Shown here: piece by piece, positions 21,629 through 34,150 of the stretch
Layout of the letters: the number at the start of each line of letters is the position of its first letter
Position numbering within the stretch: the first letter of the stretch is position 1
Assembly (NCBI RefSeq): GCF_043641665.1
Contig: NC_092194.1
Location: 14,800,798 to 14,864,797 of the forward strand
Direction: 5' to 3'
From: Enoplosus armatus
Lineage: Eukaryota; Chordata; Actinopteri; Centrarchiformes; Enoplosidae
Length of the DNA: 64,000 nucleotides
Made by a program: the position numbers and the translations under genes
The notes under the pieces: model-generated
Database searches by the model: none
What the model was told of the DNA's origin: nothing
Seen by the model: the letters and a program-made list of their open reading frames with translations, nothing else

Positions 21629-24600
21629 ATGGCGCACTTTGACACAGAGTACCAGCGCCTGGAGGCGTCCTACAGCGACTCTCCCCCTGGAGAGGAAAAC
21701 CTGCTGATGCATGTGCCTGAAGGAGCCAAATGTATGACATGCAAATCACAAACAAATCATGAACTTGTCACACAGAGAACCACACCCTCCGATTTTACAC
21801 TGATAGCAAATCCTTAACAACAACACCATTACTAATTCATAATAAATCTTTTGCAGCTCAATGGCACCACATAGAAAACCTGGACCTGTTTTTCCAGAGA
21901 ATATCCTTTTTTTACATTGTTTTGGCGTGTATTCCTAATGTTTTGTGTTTTGAGTGTCCCTGACAACGGAATTGAGCTTCTTTGATTTTGCACAAATAGG
22001 ATTGCTAACCTCAGAAACTTTTACAATATTCCTCAACGTCCATTACGTCTATAATCTGCACCAGAAGAATGGATTCACCTGTATGCTGCTGGGAGAGATC
22101 TTCGAGCTAGTGTATGTATCCTATCAATCAGAAATTATGTTTTCGAGGGAATCTTGTGTCTCACTGTAAGAGGTCTGTTTATGGCGTAGAGCTTGTATGT
22201 TTTCTTACTGTCTTTTTCCTTTCTCCCCTGACTCCTCCTCCTTCTCTCCTCCATGCAGTCAGTTGCTGTTTGTGGTTGGCTTCACAGTGTTCCTAGCTAA
22301 CTGTGTGGACTATGACATACTCTTTGCCAACAAGTTTGTAAATCACACTGATTCATCTAAAGTCACCTTGCCTGATGCCTTCCTCCCAGTGGATGTGTGC
22401 AGTGCCCGGTGAGTTTGACACTGTATTTAGTTAGTTTAGTTACCTTTTGTATGACAGAACAAAACACCCAAGTGTGATATGTGATGATAAGTATTTTCTT
22501 CCATAGTAAAAACAGTGAAATAAAGTTTCTGTTGTCATTGATAAAGCTGAAATGTGTCTGGAGTTATTTACCCAGCGATTTATTTTTGCTATACAGCCAC
22601 ATTAAATATGCCAAAGCAATTTGACCTTAATGCTGTTGAATATACATCTTTGAATTATAGAATTTAATATTTTCTCCCGCAGCATCCGAGACAATGCATT
22701 TGTGATCTTCGTGCTGATAATCTCTGGGGTGTTTTGGCTACATCGCCTGGTCAAATTCATCTACAACGTCTGCTGCTACTGGGAGATCAGATCCTTCTAC
22801 ATTAACGCTCTCAAGATGACCATGGTGAGACACACAAGATGATGTCAGGAAGTCATTATTTAGAGGGGTATTGAAGATTTGTTTTGTTGGTGTTTTTTGT
22901 TGTTATAATCACATAGAATGAGTCATTGTACCCACCAATCTTCACTGTGCTTTTTTCCTTTCAGTCAGAACTCCCCTATGCAACATGGCAGGAGGTTCAG
23001 GCCAGGATAGTGGAGATCCAGAAGGAACACCAGATCTGCATTCATAAAAAAGAACTGACGGAGCTTGACATTTACCACCGCATCCTCCGCTTCAAAAACT
23101 ACATGGTGTGTACATTTGAGATGAAATGTTACTAACACTGTTTGGTTGCTGAACTATTTATGTCTGACACAGCTACTTGAAAACTAAATTAAATGGTCTG
23201 ACCTCGAACCAAAGCTTTCTTCCTGTTCTTTGCTAGGTTGCCATGGTGAATAAATCACTCCTTCCTGTGCGATTTCGACTTCCTATACTCGGGGAGAGTG
23301 TGTTCTACACTCGGGGCCTCAAATACAACTTTGAGCTCATCTTCTTTTGGGGGCCAGGTGTGACCATGTTTGATGTGATTCATTATATATGTACATTATG
23401 TGTCTGCATGTCTATAATTGCCGTATTCTGGTGAAATTAAGTATTTGCATGCATGCACTCACATATTTGCCTATTTGTCAAGATTTAGAATTACAAAGGA
23501 GTCTTTTTTGCTCTGTAGGCTCTCTATTTGAGAATGAGTGGAGCCTGAAACCAGAGTACAAGAGAGGAGGTAACAGGGCTGAGCTGGCAGACAGGCTAGC
23601 ATCCCGTATTCTGTGGATTGGGATTGCCAATCTGCTGCTGTGTCCGGTCATTCTGGTGTGGCAGATTCTGTACGCCTTCTTTAGTTACACAGAGGTAAAT
23701 AGTTCGCATGCACATACAAATAGTTCCCTTTTTTTATTTAGTGCTCTAGACAATAGTTTGTTGTGTGTGCGTGTGATTAGGTGATCAAGCGAGAGCCCGG
23801 TTCTCTGGGAGCGAGATGCTGGTCTCTGTATGGTCGATGTTACCTGCGTCACTTCAATGAGTTGGACCATGAGCTCATGTCCCGCCTCAGCAAAGGCTAC
23901 AAGGTCAGTTTATCTCCTGCAGACAGTTGATGCTCGTAAGTTGCTTCTCCTTTGACACCTAGTTTTGTAGCTATATTTTCTCACACCGACTTGTTTCTAA
24001 TAATAAATTTGCTTCCTCCTTTTTCTAATCCTCTTCCTCTGTTCCTGTTCCATTCAGGCTGCATCCAAGTATATGAACTGTTTCCTCTCACCACTGCTGA
24101 CGGTGGTTGCCAAAAATGTAGCTTTTTTTGCCGGGTCTCTTCTGGCTGTCCTCATCGCCCTGACTATCTATGATGAGGATGTTCTTGCAGTGGAACATGT
24201 TCTCTCCTCAATCACTCTGCTTGGAGTGTGTATCACAGTCTGCAGGTGGGGATTAATGTCACCCAGTTAATCAGTTAGTCTGCTATTCTCATCTATTTAA
24301 ATACACATGCAGAATTGATTTAACGGTTTTATTTACACAGCCTGCAGCAGCTAATCATTGCAATTGTATAAACAACTGAAATAGCTAAAATACATCACTA
24401 TATCATTATTAATCAGCATAAATTAATAGCTTAGTCACAATAAATCTGATATTAAAGGGCAAACATCAGACATAAGTATAAAACATGAATATAAGACACA
24501 AATCTTCAACTATTTGGAACGTTAGGGAGCCATTTCTTTACTGCCCTTTTTAAAGCTACCCAGAGTCGTAATCCTTTTAATGCTCTTCGGCAGCTTATTC

Positions 24601-27600
24601 TGCTGTATAGCTGATGAGTAATTAAGAGGGTTTCCTTCCTTAAGTAGCTCTCGACTACTTGTCGAGTCTGTTAATAGCTCTAAATTGAATGAATTGGATA
24701 TTTGGGAACATTCGTATGAATTGAACTGTGAGGGGGAAAATCCAGTTCTATCGATATAATTTATCTCCCTCAACCATCCAAGACACTAAAGAATCCATCA
24801 GAAATTTCACAGGTAGATTCGGAACTACAGGATTTAATTTGGAATTTGTTCTGAGAAATCGTCACTAGTTATCAAGCACATTTCCACAAAGTACTTAAAT
24901 CTATGCCTTTGATTTTGTACCTCTTAGGTTGTAAGACTAGGTTCTTTTCCTCTCCCAGATCATTTATTCCTGATAAGCACATGGTGTTTTGTCCTGAGCA
25001 GCTGTTGCGGGTTATCCTGGCTCATATCCACTACATGCCTGACCACTGGCAGGGCAATGCACATAGATATGAGACCCGTGACCAGTTCTCCCAGCTCTTC
25101 CAGTACAAAGCAGTGAGTATGAATACTGAACTGGGAATAAATATCAGGACTCAGAGGATATTTACAAGGGAATTAACTTGTCAAAATGTGTTATATGGGC
25201 CTTTTCCATGGTAGACATTTTAACATGTCGCAGCACGAAAGTCTTAGGTGTAATTAATTAACATTAGTGATGGCTGCATTCCATTTATATATGCCCTAGT
25301 GTGCAAGCTGGGACAGTTATAAAAGTATCAAAGTTATCATTAATATTATTACTTACACCTGTGCTACTCTCAAATGCCTGCCGTGAAAAAGACCTAGTTA
25401 TTTTGTCAAATCCTCTCTGAACATCTGTTTCTATTAAACTGTTCTAGAGAATATTATCTGAGTGCACACAGCTTCTTTTCTCTAATGCCGAGCTTTGTCC
25501 TCATTCCGTTATTTGCATTCATATCTCAGAGAGACGAGTGAAACTACAGGTTTCTGCCGTTAGCGGTCAGGCAGATCCTCTGAAGCAGTCGGGGTCTTAG
25601 CGCCATGCTGAGAAATCACCTTGTTGGAAGAGATTTACTCTCCACCCCCAGATTGTTCCAGCTGGCATCATTATGAATCTTTGATCATAAAGTCACACGT
25701 GTTCCTCAAGATTGCAGTCAAAATAAATGTGCCATTTTGAAAAAAACACGTTTCAACTTATGAATCAGAGGTTCAGTGTACCTTTGATGTTCTTGCTGAA
25801 CCCTACTCTGATACCTGGGTGTACAGTGTTAACCTTTCTCCTCTGTTTTCTTCCAGGTGTTTATTCTAGAGGAGTTGATAAGTCCAGTGGTGACTCCCAT
25901 CATCCTGATCTTCTGTCTGAGGAGGAAGTCTCTGGAGATCATTGATTTCTTCAGGAACTTCACTGTGGAGGTGGTCGGGGTAGGAGACACTTGCTCCTTT
26001 GCCCAGATGGACATCAGGCAGCATGGACACCCTGCGGTGAGGGACTGCCACATTGCCAGTGCAGCCACACAGACATACACGGATTTAAACATACTTGAAA
26101 ATACCTAAATAAAGTACATGTCTCTAGTCTGTGTGACATGCATTAGATTTATTCATTCAAAAGTGAAATATGAGTGATTGAAAGAGTGTGTGTGTGTGTG
26201 TGTGTGTGTGTATATCTGTGGATTGACCCTCTCTCCTCCCTCTGTAGTGGATGTCAGCAGGGAAGACAGAGGCGTCTATCTACCAACAGGCAGAGGATGG
26301 GAAGACGGAGTTATCTCTCATGCACTTTGCCATCACTAACCCCCAGTGGCAGCCGCCTCAAGAGACCACACACTTCATCAGCCAACTGAAAGAACGAGTT
26401 CACAGAGAGGCCACAGGGGCTCCTTCAGACACACATCCACTCTCACTGTCTGAGTCTGAGGTACAGTGATAAACTCACATTCATGCTCAAGTATCATGGT
26501 CATAAGTTCCATAAGAGGTACAAACTGAAATCTCGTCCCTTGCTCTCTTTCTTTCTCGTAGCCAAGGAGCCTGATTGCAAACCTCTTGGGAGGTCCCTCT
26601 ACGCTGGCTTCCGTTCATTTTGGCAGGGACGGCTCCTTGACCAATCACGCAGCAGCTGGCATAAGCGATGGGGCATCTGCCTTACGCTCCCTTTCCCCAA
26701 TCAGCAGCAGTCTCCACCTGAGAGGCAGTTTGAGTGCAGCTCACAGGGCCGCTGGCCACACTTCAACCATGAGCAAAGCAATGGCAGGCTCTGGGTAGGA
26801 AAGTTCTCCTTCTGCATATGCCTAAACTCAATTCCTTTTCAGGCTACATCTTTCTGTTCAACACTGAACATTTACTGAGCTGCTGGATGAAAACTTAACA
26901 GTTCAAACTGCAAAATCTAGCAGACTACATTTGCAAGAGCTTTGTCATGGATAACCTTGCTAGAACCCTAATTTATATTCAGCATCCTCCTTTCTTTTTC
27001 TCATCTTCTTATCAGTATATCCTCCTCTTCGTGTCCTTATTTCCTCCGCATTCTTGCTTATTATTTCTGTAGGACTGATGCCCGAACTGTGAGCTCAGGC
27101 AGCAGTGCATGGGAGGGTCAACTCACCAGTTTGGTCCTGTCAGAGTATGCCTCCACTGAGATGAGCATCCATGCACTTTACATGCACGAGGTAATTGTGT
27201 GGGAGAAAGTAAAGGACCTCTGTAGGAGTCACAAACTGAATGGAGCGCAGTGTGTTCCCACATTTGTCTTCTTAACCTGAATATCTCACAGATCTTCTCC
27301 ATCCTGGCTCCATTTTTTCCCTTGTAGCTACACAAACAGCAGTCCCGTGGCGAGCTCTCCCGTCACACATGGCACAGGCAGGAGAGTGACGAAAGCAGTG
27401 ACAGCGTCCCCGATGAAGTGAGGAGCGAACCCAACCCTCACTCAAGACATTTCCCTCGCTCACACACTTTCCCCACCACAGTCCCCAGTCCCAGTGCTAT
27501 TCCCACTTCAGCTTCAGCCACATGCAGTACCACCCTGGGACAGGAGGGGGCTTCATCACAGGGTGGCATCCAGCGGCGCTTCAGTGGGCCTAACACAGGT

Positions 27601-28300
27601 ACCCATCTTTTTGATTGTCTCACCATATGCATTTGAATGGAATCTTATTTAATGATCCAGTTGGACTTTGAACAGCATGAGAGTGATTTACACCTGCTAT
27701 TCTTTTTAATATTACACTCTTTTTGACTCTAGAAAATTGCACCAAGTCCTTACTTTTCTGGTAAGGTTATGCACTCCTTGCTGCACCATACAAGGTGATA
27801 GTACAAATACACCTCTACAAAACGAGTACATTTCAGAAAGAGACATGGGATCAGCTTTGGACAGGTGATGCAGTATGAACAAAACACAAACAATCATTCT
27901 CAACCCAGGTGTGGTAGTTAAGTTTCTCACTATGAAGTCTACCTCAGTTTAGAGTATTTTACTATTTGTTCACAGCACAGTAGCTATATAGATCAGCGGT
28001 AGTTGCTCACTCTTTTCAACTAGGCTGTCGATGTCTTTCTGTGTTCCAGACTCTTTTGGTGCAGGGGGGAAAGTAGTGAGGTCGGCTCGTGTGCCCATGG
28101 GAGGGTGGGCAGAGGATGGTCAGGCAGCACCACGACAACATGAGCCACTACCAGAGGAGAGCTCAGAGGACGAAATGCCTCCTCACATACACAAGGTGAA
28201 TGCTGTTTGTGTGTAATTGAAATGGCAATGTTAATTTGCCTGTGTGCACTGCAAGTAAATGGACATTTCTATTCTCTTTCTCTCACTTTAGGTTACATAA
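21629..28300 (+). CDS. atg9a: Autophagy-related protein 9A (Atg9a), complete, 18 coding exons
   Basis: This is the multispanning lipid scramblase that seeds autophagosome membranes and cycles on vesicles between trans-Golgi, endosomes and autophagic sites. Exons: 21629-21731, 21857-21900, 22047-22111, 22259-22408, 22683-22824, 22965-23105, 23237-23357, 23519-23694, 23781-23903, 24058-24245, 24959-25112, 25857-26036, 26248-26460, 26562-26794, 27073-27190, 27328-27598, 28050-28195, 28292-28300. All phases match, giving 858 residues (human ATG9A has 839). The N-terminus keeps the YQRL sorting signal (residues 8-11). Hydrophobic segments lie near 73-88, 122-142, 286-310, 375-393 and 401-417, with a probable re-entrant segment near 476-490. 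The NHT glycosylation sequon falls at Asn99, as in human. The core is nearly identical to vertebrate ATG9A, and the tail is Ser/Pro-rich and disordered, ending HKVT. The start has a good Kozak context (A at -3, G at +4). ATG9B is less likely because the N- and C-terminal signatures are ATG9A's. Confidence 0.96.
21901..22046 (+). other. atg9a: U12-type AT-AC intron of atg9a
   Basis: The intron begins ATATCCTTTT, the exact minor-spliceosome AT-AC donor consensus. It has TTCCTCAAC at 22,029-22,037 as branch site (consensus TTCCTTAAC) and ends in AC. The branch adenosine is about 10 nt from the 3' end, typical for U12 introns. Removing 146 nt joins ...FFQR to VYNLHQ in phase 0, exactly as in the vertebrate protein. 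No GT-AG alternative keeps that sequence. Confidence 0.93.
24522..24773 (-). repeat. Possible decayed non-LTR retrotransposon fragment in atg9a intron 10
   Basis: A minus-strand open frame of 83 codons ends with NKLPKSIKRITTLGSFKKG. This has the look of the extreme C-terminus of fish LINE polymerases, where a WNxLP...SLxxFKxxLK pattern is usual. No catalytic motifs remain. It is opposite in orientation to the host gene. The identification rests on one short motif. Confidence 0.4.
26185..26211. repeat. (GT)n microsatellite in atg9a intron 12
   Basis: A GT tract of about 27 bp, some 36 bp before the exon 13 acceptor, so length changes could influence splicing. Confidence 0.9.
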
Positions 28301-29910
28301 CCAAGCCAAGTGAACAAGTATCAGTGTCCCACCCTCCATAGCTAGCCAAACACACATCCTCGTCTTTGACCAAACCTTTGTCCAGGATCTGACCTGACAC
28401 GGATGGACATGTGCAAGAGTGGTGTACCATGATCCCCCCACAAACACTTCAAATCATCTGGACAAGTTACCATTGATGCTACCATCAACCATTCAAAGAT
28501 ACTATATGACTAACTACACATGCCTGAACAGGCAGACGGGGTATATATCTGAATTTGTGAATCAGAAGAGGACTTAGAGGATCAAGTTATTTATATATAA
28601 TAGCCATTGATACCATCAGATTACACTACGCTCTTTTATAATGTCAAAAGATTACATGATTAAAGTGCATGTGTTGCTGCGATGTAAACAAAACTTGTGA
28701 ACACGTCAGCACTACTGGAGGTATACTTGGTGCTTTGCCCACTGTAGAAAAATACAAAACAATTTGCCCAAAATGTCATCACAATCATCCACACTATACA
28801 GTGATATCTGTATTGTTTCCCTCTTTTACAAATCAGGTGGCATGAGAAGTGAAATTTGAAGAATGTATGGTGTCTCTCTAACAATAACAGCATTCACTAA
28901 AACGTGTTCAGAAAGATACTGGTAACACACTGACTCATTGTGTGTATCCTACCCTGTGCCGTGTATATCAGCTTGCATTCTGCCTCTTCGCAAAACATAT
29001 TAAGGCCTCAAACACTCCTTAGGGATTTCTTTTCTTCGTGAATTTATTACATCACGAAGTTCATGTGCAATTTCTAAAATGTTCAGAAACTTTTAACAGA
29101 GTCTGGCTCTGTTTTTAGACGCTTGTTTAAAAGTTAATGGTACAGCGTAGCCCGGTATTCTGCACGCACACATGCACTGTAAATATATGTGTTATCAGGT
29201 TATTTCAAGCAATTATTCAGAATGTTAAATCAATCAAATTGACACAGTTATGAGGCCAACATTTTGTAATGTGTTACCAGAGATGCTGTATGCAAGCACA
29301 CTTTAATCAGATTTAACCTAGGTTTTTATTGTTAGCCACTCTATTATTTTTCAACAGACCTGCGAAAGGGCGCAGCAAACAAAGAAGGCTGTTTTTAAGC
29401 ATGTAATATTAACTTCTGTGCCATACAAAAAGCCCTCAAGCACAAGTGCATGACCATCATCCACACATTCTTCTAAAGAGTTGTAACTCATTCTCACAGT
29501 AACAATATTGTCCCATCCTCCACATCTTGCCTATTCACAGCATGACTTTCCCCTGTTCCCCTGTCATTAAGCTGCAATTCTTTAACAGAAGTATGCACTT
29601 TAATAGTTGGTTAATGCAGAGGGTGTCACTTGTTTATATGTGTATGTTTTCGTATATATATATATTTTTAATTATTTTATTTATCAAAGGGATGTGCCAT
29701 GATGATTGACAGTTGTGATTCCAGGTTGTGTTCTCTGTTGTGAATTTGGATATGGGTAGAAAGGCACTGTCACAAGGATACAGGTATTTAGTGCGGTAAC
29801 GTTAGATTACAAGTGATTGTTGGGAGGTTATTTGTTGTTTGTTGTATAGAGCCTGTAAAATACCATTTTGTACAGCTGTAAATTCATCCAATAAAGACAA
29901 GGCAATGATT
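28301..29910 (+). other. atg9a: atg9a 3' untranslated region
   Basis: About 1.6 kb follow the TAA stop without another gene. The polyadenylation signal is at 29,890-29,895. A perfect 8 bp stem (CTTCGTGA at 29,034-29,041 with TCACGAAG at 29,052-29,059) could form a small hairpin. Short TA and T-rich tracts lie near 29,655-29,685. Confidence 0.7.
29890..29895 (+). terminator. atg9a: Polyadenylation signal AATAAA of atg9a
   Basis: A canonical AATAAA is followed within 30 bp by a GT-rich element (TTTTGTGTGTAG). It is the most convincing poly(A) signal after the atg9a stop codon. Confidence 0.7.
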
Positions 29911-30112
29911 TTGTGTGTAGCGTGGAAAGGCAACTAACACGACCAAATTACAAATGACTGACTGAATATGCCTACAGCATTTTAAAGCCGCCGTTACATT
30001 TTACATGGCGGTTAGGTGACCAGTCACTACAGTTAGCCACAGTTAGCATTCGGCTAGCTTACTACTTTTGGTAGTGAGCTAGCGTTAGCTGCATACAGAA
30101 CGCTCTAACATT

Positions 30113-30134
30113 ATGGAGACGGGGAAAAAAACAG
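30113..30134 (+). other. Weak candidate short first exon (METGKKT)
   Basis: An ATG opens METGKKT and runs into GTAAAA, a usable donor. No convincing second exon follows before the minus-strand gene. The surrounding TTAGC/GCTAGC words look like repeat sequence. Human YBEY occupies the equivalent side of C21orf58, but no YBEY protein sequence is present here. Confidence 0.12.
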
Positions 30135-30235
30135 GTAAAATAATTACGATAGACACTGCAAAATGCTTTATAGTACATATACTGTACTATTTATACTATT
30201 ATGTTTTTAAAAAGGCGACTTCTTTACACTGAAGA

Positions 30236-30308
30236 GCCCGGATAGCTCAGTCGGTAGAGCATCAGACTTTTAATCTGAGGGTCCAGGGTTCAAGTCCCTG
30301 TTCGGGCG
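30236..30308 (+). tRNA. tRNA-Lys (anticodon TTT)
   Basis: A full 73-nt cloverleaf without intron. The acceptor is GCCCGGA with TTCGGGC and G73, including one G-T wobble. The D arm is GCTC/GAGC. The anticodon stem TCAGA/TCTGA holds loop CTTTTAA with anticodon TTT at 30,269-30,271. The T arm has GGTTCAAGTCC (B box). CCA is not encoded, as expected in eukaryotes. It decodes AAA and AAG lysine codons. Confidence 0.97.
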
Positions 30309-30312
30309 TTGA

Positions 30313-30319
30313 TTTTTTT
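30313..30319 (+). terminator. Pol III terminator of the tRNA-Lys gene
   Basis: A run of seven T residues starts five bases after the tRNA 3' end, the normal RNA polymerase III stop. Confidence 0.9.
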
Positions 30320-30971
30320 CCCCCTTTGTCCCATCTCCAACTACGTTTATGAAGGAACTGTAACCTGTTTAATTTGCTAGCTTAAATGTTTTTGGTCAAG
30401 ATATGCTGCATGTCTTGAGTGGGGGGTGTTGGGCGATGATTCACGTTTAAATGCCCCCACAATATAACCGACATAGTGACATATTGCAAAAGGAATTTAC
30501 TTTTTTGGATATTGCTCGTAGCTAATGTTAGTCATGGCTAGCCCTTGTTACCTGAGGTGGTGCGTCAGGGGTCCCTCAGATGCAACAACCGATGGAAGGA
30601 CTTCGAAATTGACCCGTCTGATCAGAGGTGACGACTACCAAGCACATAAGTTTGACGTGCAATAGTTTACCCTGTCTGTTTTTTGTCTGCCATTCATACA
30701 CGTTACATTTAGGAAATTTCAGGGATAAATAAAAGCAACTTTTCCATTAGATGCAATTCCATTACTGCATGTGCGATGGGAGCCCCGCTTCGTCTGAAGT
30801 GTTGGGTTAGGTTTCACTTCCAACAAGTTTTCTGTGTCACGTTTCGATTCAGAGACAACAGGGGACTCTCAGAGCGAAATCTGAGTCCTGTAAAGACACA
30901 AATAAATGTGGTTGTTGGTATAAAAAAAATTCTCCATGTCTGTATATTAGCACATGTCCTGTTATTGAACC
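30320..30971. other. Spacer between the tRNA and the C21orf58 3' end
   Basis: I see no supported exon on either strand. The part near 30,971 should hold the 3' UTR of the minus-strand gene, but no clear AATAAA on that strand was found close to the stop codon. Confidence 0.5.
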
Positions 30972-33035
<2,064 letters not shown>

Positions 33036-33245
33036 AGAACTGCCATGCTAAAAGATTACATGAAGAAGTGTTTTTGTGCTGGAATGAACATAATTGTTTG
33101 AAATTCTAGACACAAACATACAAACACACATGCAGATATATGCTTTTAATATCTATCTATATATTTACCTGAAATCTTGGCATCTGGAGTCACACAGACT
33201 TTGTGTACACCTGTGTGTTTGAGTCATGGTTGCCAGGGCACACAC

Positions 33246-33297
33246 CTGTTTACCACTGGCACTTAACCATGCCTTGCATAACCGCTTGGTTTCTATG
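33246..33297 (-). other. c21orf58: Probable 5' untranslated exon of C21orf58
   Basis: A 52 bp segment is bounded on the minus strand by CTTTCTCAG and a GTGTGT donor. It can splice to the acceptor at 33,047, upstream of the start codon. It has an open frame in phase with the protein but no ATG in that frame. A further exon probably ends at 33,665 with donor CTGAG/GTATGG. Confidence 0.5.
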
Positions 33298-33664
33298 CTG
33301 AGAAAGAGTAGAGGGTGTGAGACTTTCAACATCACATAACAATACCAAATTAGTTCAGATCCCATTTTGTATTGATTTAAAAAAAAAATAGATTAAAGTT
33401 TAAGAACCTGACTACAGGCCAGCCTACAATACCAAATGGGGTTCGGTCACAGGAAATTAACATTATGATGTTATGTCCCGCTTGGAAATATTCTGGCTTG
33501 ACTTAATCTGGAAAGATATAGATAACTCACTAGACATATTAATTCAATGTAACCTACAAATAACGCAAAAGATTACACTTGTTGTCATGGTTTGAATAAA
33601 TGTAATCTGAATGATGGTAACCTTTTGACCTAGTTTTGTAAGACTTACTTCATTGTAACCATAC

Positions 33665-34150
33665 CTCAGTCGTCACAGGTTAGGTTGTTCCACTGCCATA
33701 GAAACTCCTCAGCCAGTGGATGATTCTTTACATTCAAAACATAGAAGTGAGTGGAGGCATGGTTAGTTTTAGCCAGCCCTGATTGGCTGCAAGAGCCGTC
33801 AATCCAAGATTGGCGACTTGACACAGTCATTTGATTGGTTAACTGCACTCTAGTTTTGCGTGATGTACAAAATGGGAGGTGGTTTATTCGGGAATATTCA
33901 TAAAACGCAAACTCCATTGGCTGAAGGTGTGGAACATAATGATTTGATTGGTCCGTTCATTCAGTAAAACTCGATAAGGGCGGAGTTGAAATGACTTGGC
34001 GGCCATATTGAATATTATCTGTTGACAGTTGTGATTGAAGCGAGCTCAAATATTTTGTTTTAGCTAACTTATGCTAGAAGTGAACTGTTGTGCGTTTCAG
34101 TTGAATTGGGACGTATGTCCTAAACCTTTTGGTTTTATTTAAACCAAGAC
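33665..34150. promoter_or_regulatory. Bidirectional promoter of C21orf58 and pcnt
   Basis: Under 500 bp separate the probable 5' exon end of the minus gene from the pcnt start codon. ATTGG (inverted CCAAT) occurs five times in 170 bp, at 33,782, 33,809, 33,834, 33,916 and 33,947. A GC-box-like GGGCGGAG follows near 33,978, and a GCGGCCATATTG with the YY1 core near 34,000. There is no TATA box. Clustered CCAAT boxes recruit NF-Y and are frequent in promoters of cell-cycle and centrosome genes; that link is inference. Confidence 0.7.

Noticed and set aside
21629..28300. Identification as atg9b
   Set aside because: The YQRLEASYSDSPPGEE N-terminus and the GGWAEDGQ...HKV C-terminus are ATG9A signatures, and the length is close to ATG9A.
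30113..30970. A second gene (for example ybey) between the tRNA and C21orf58
   Set aside because: Human synteny made this worth checking, but no YBEY-like zinc-binding motif or matching frame is present, and the METGKKT start has no convincing partner exon.
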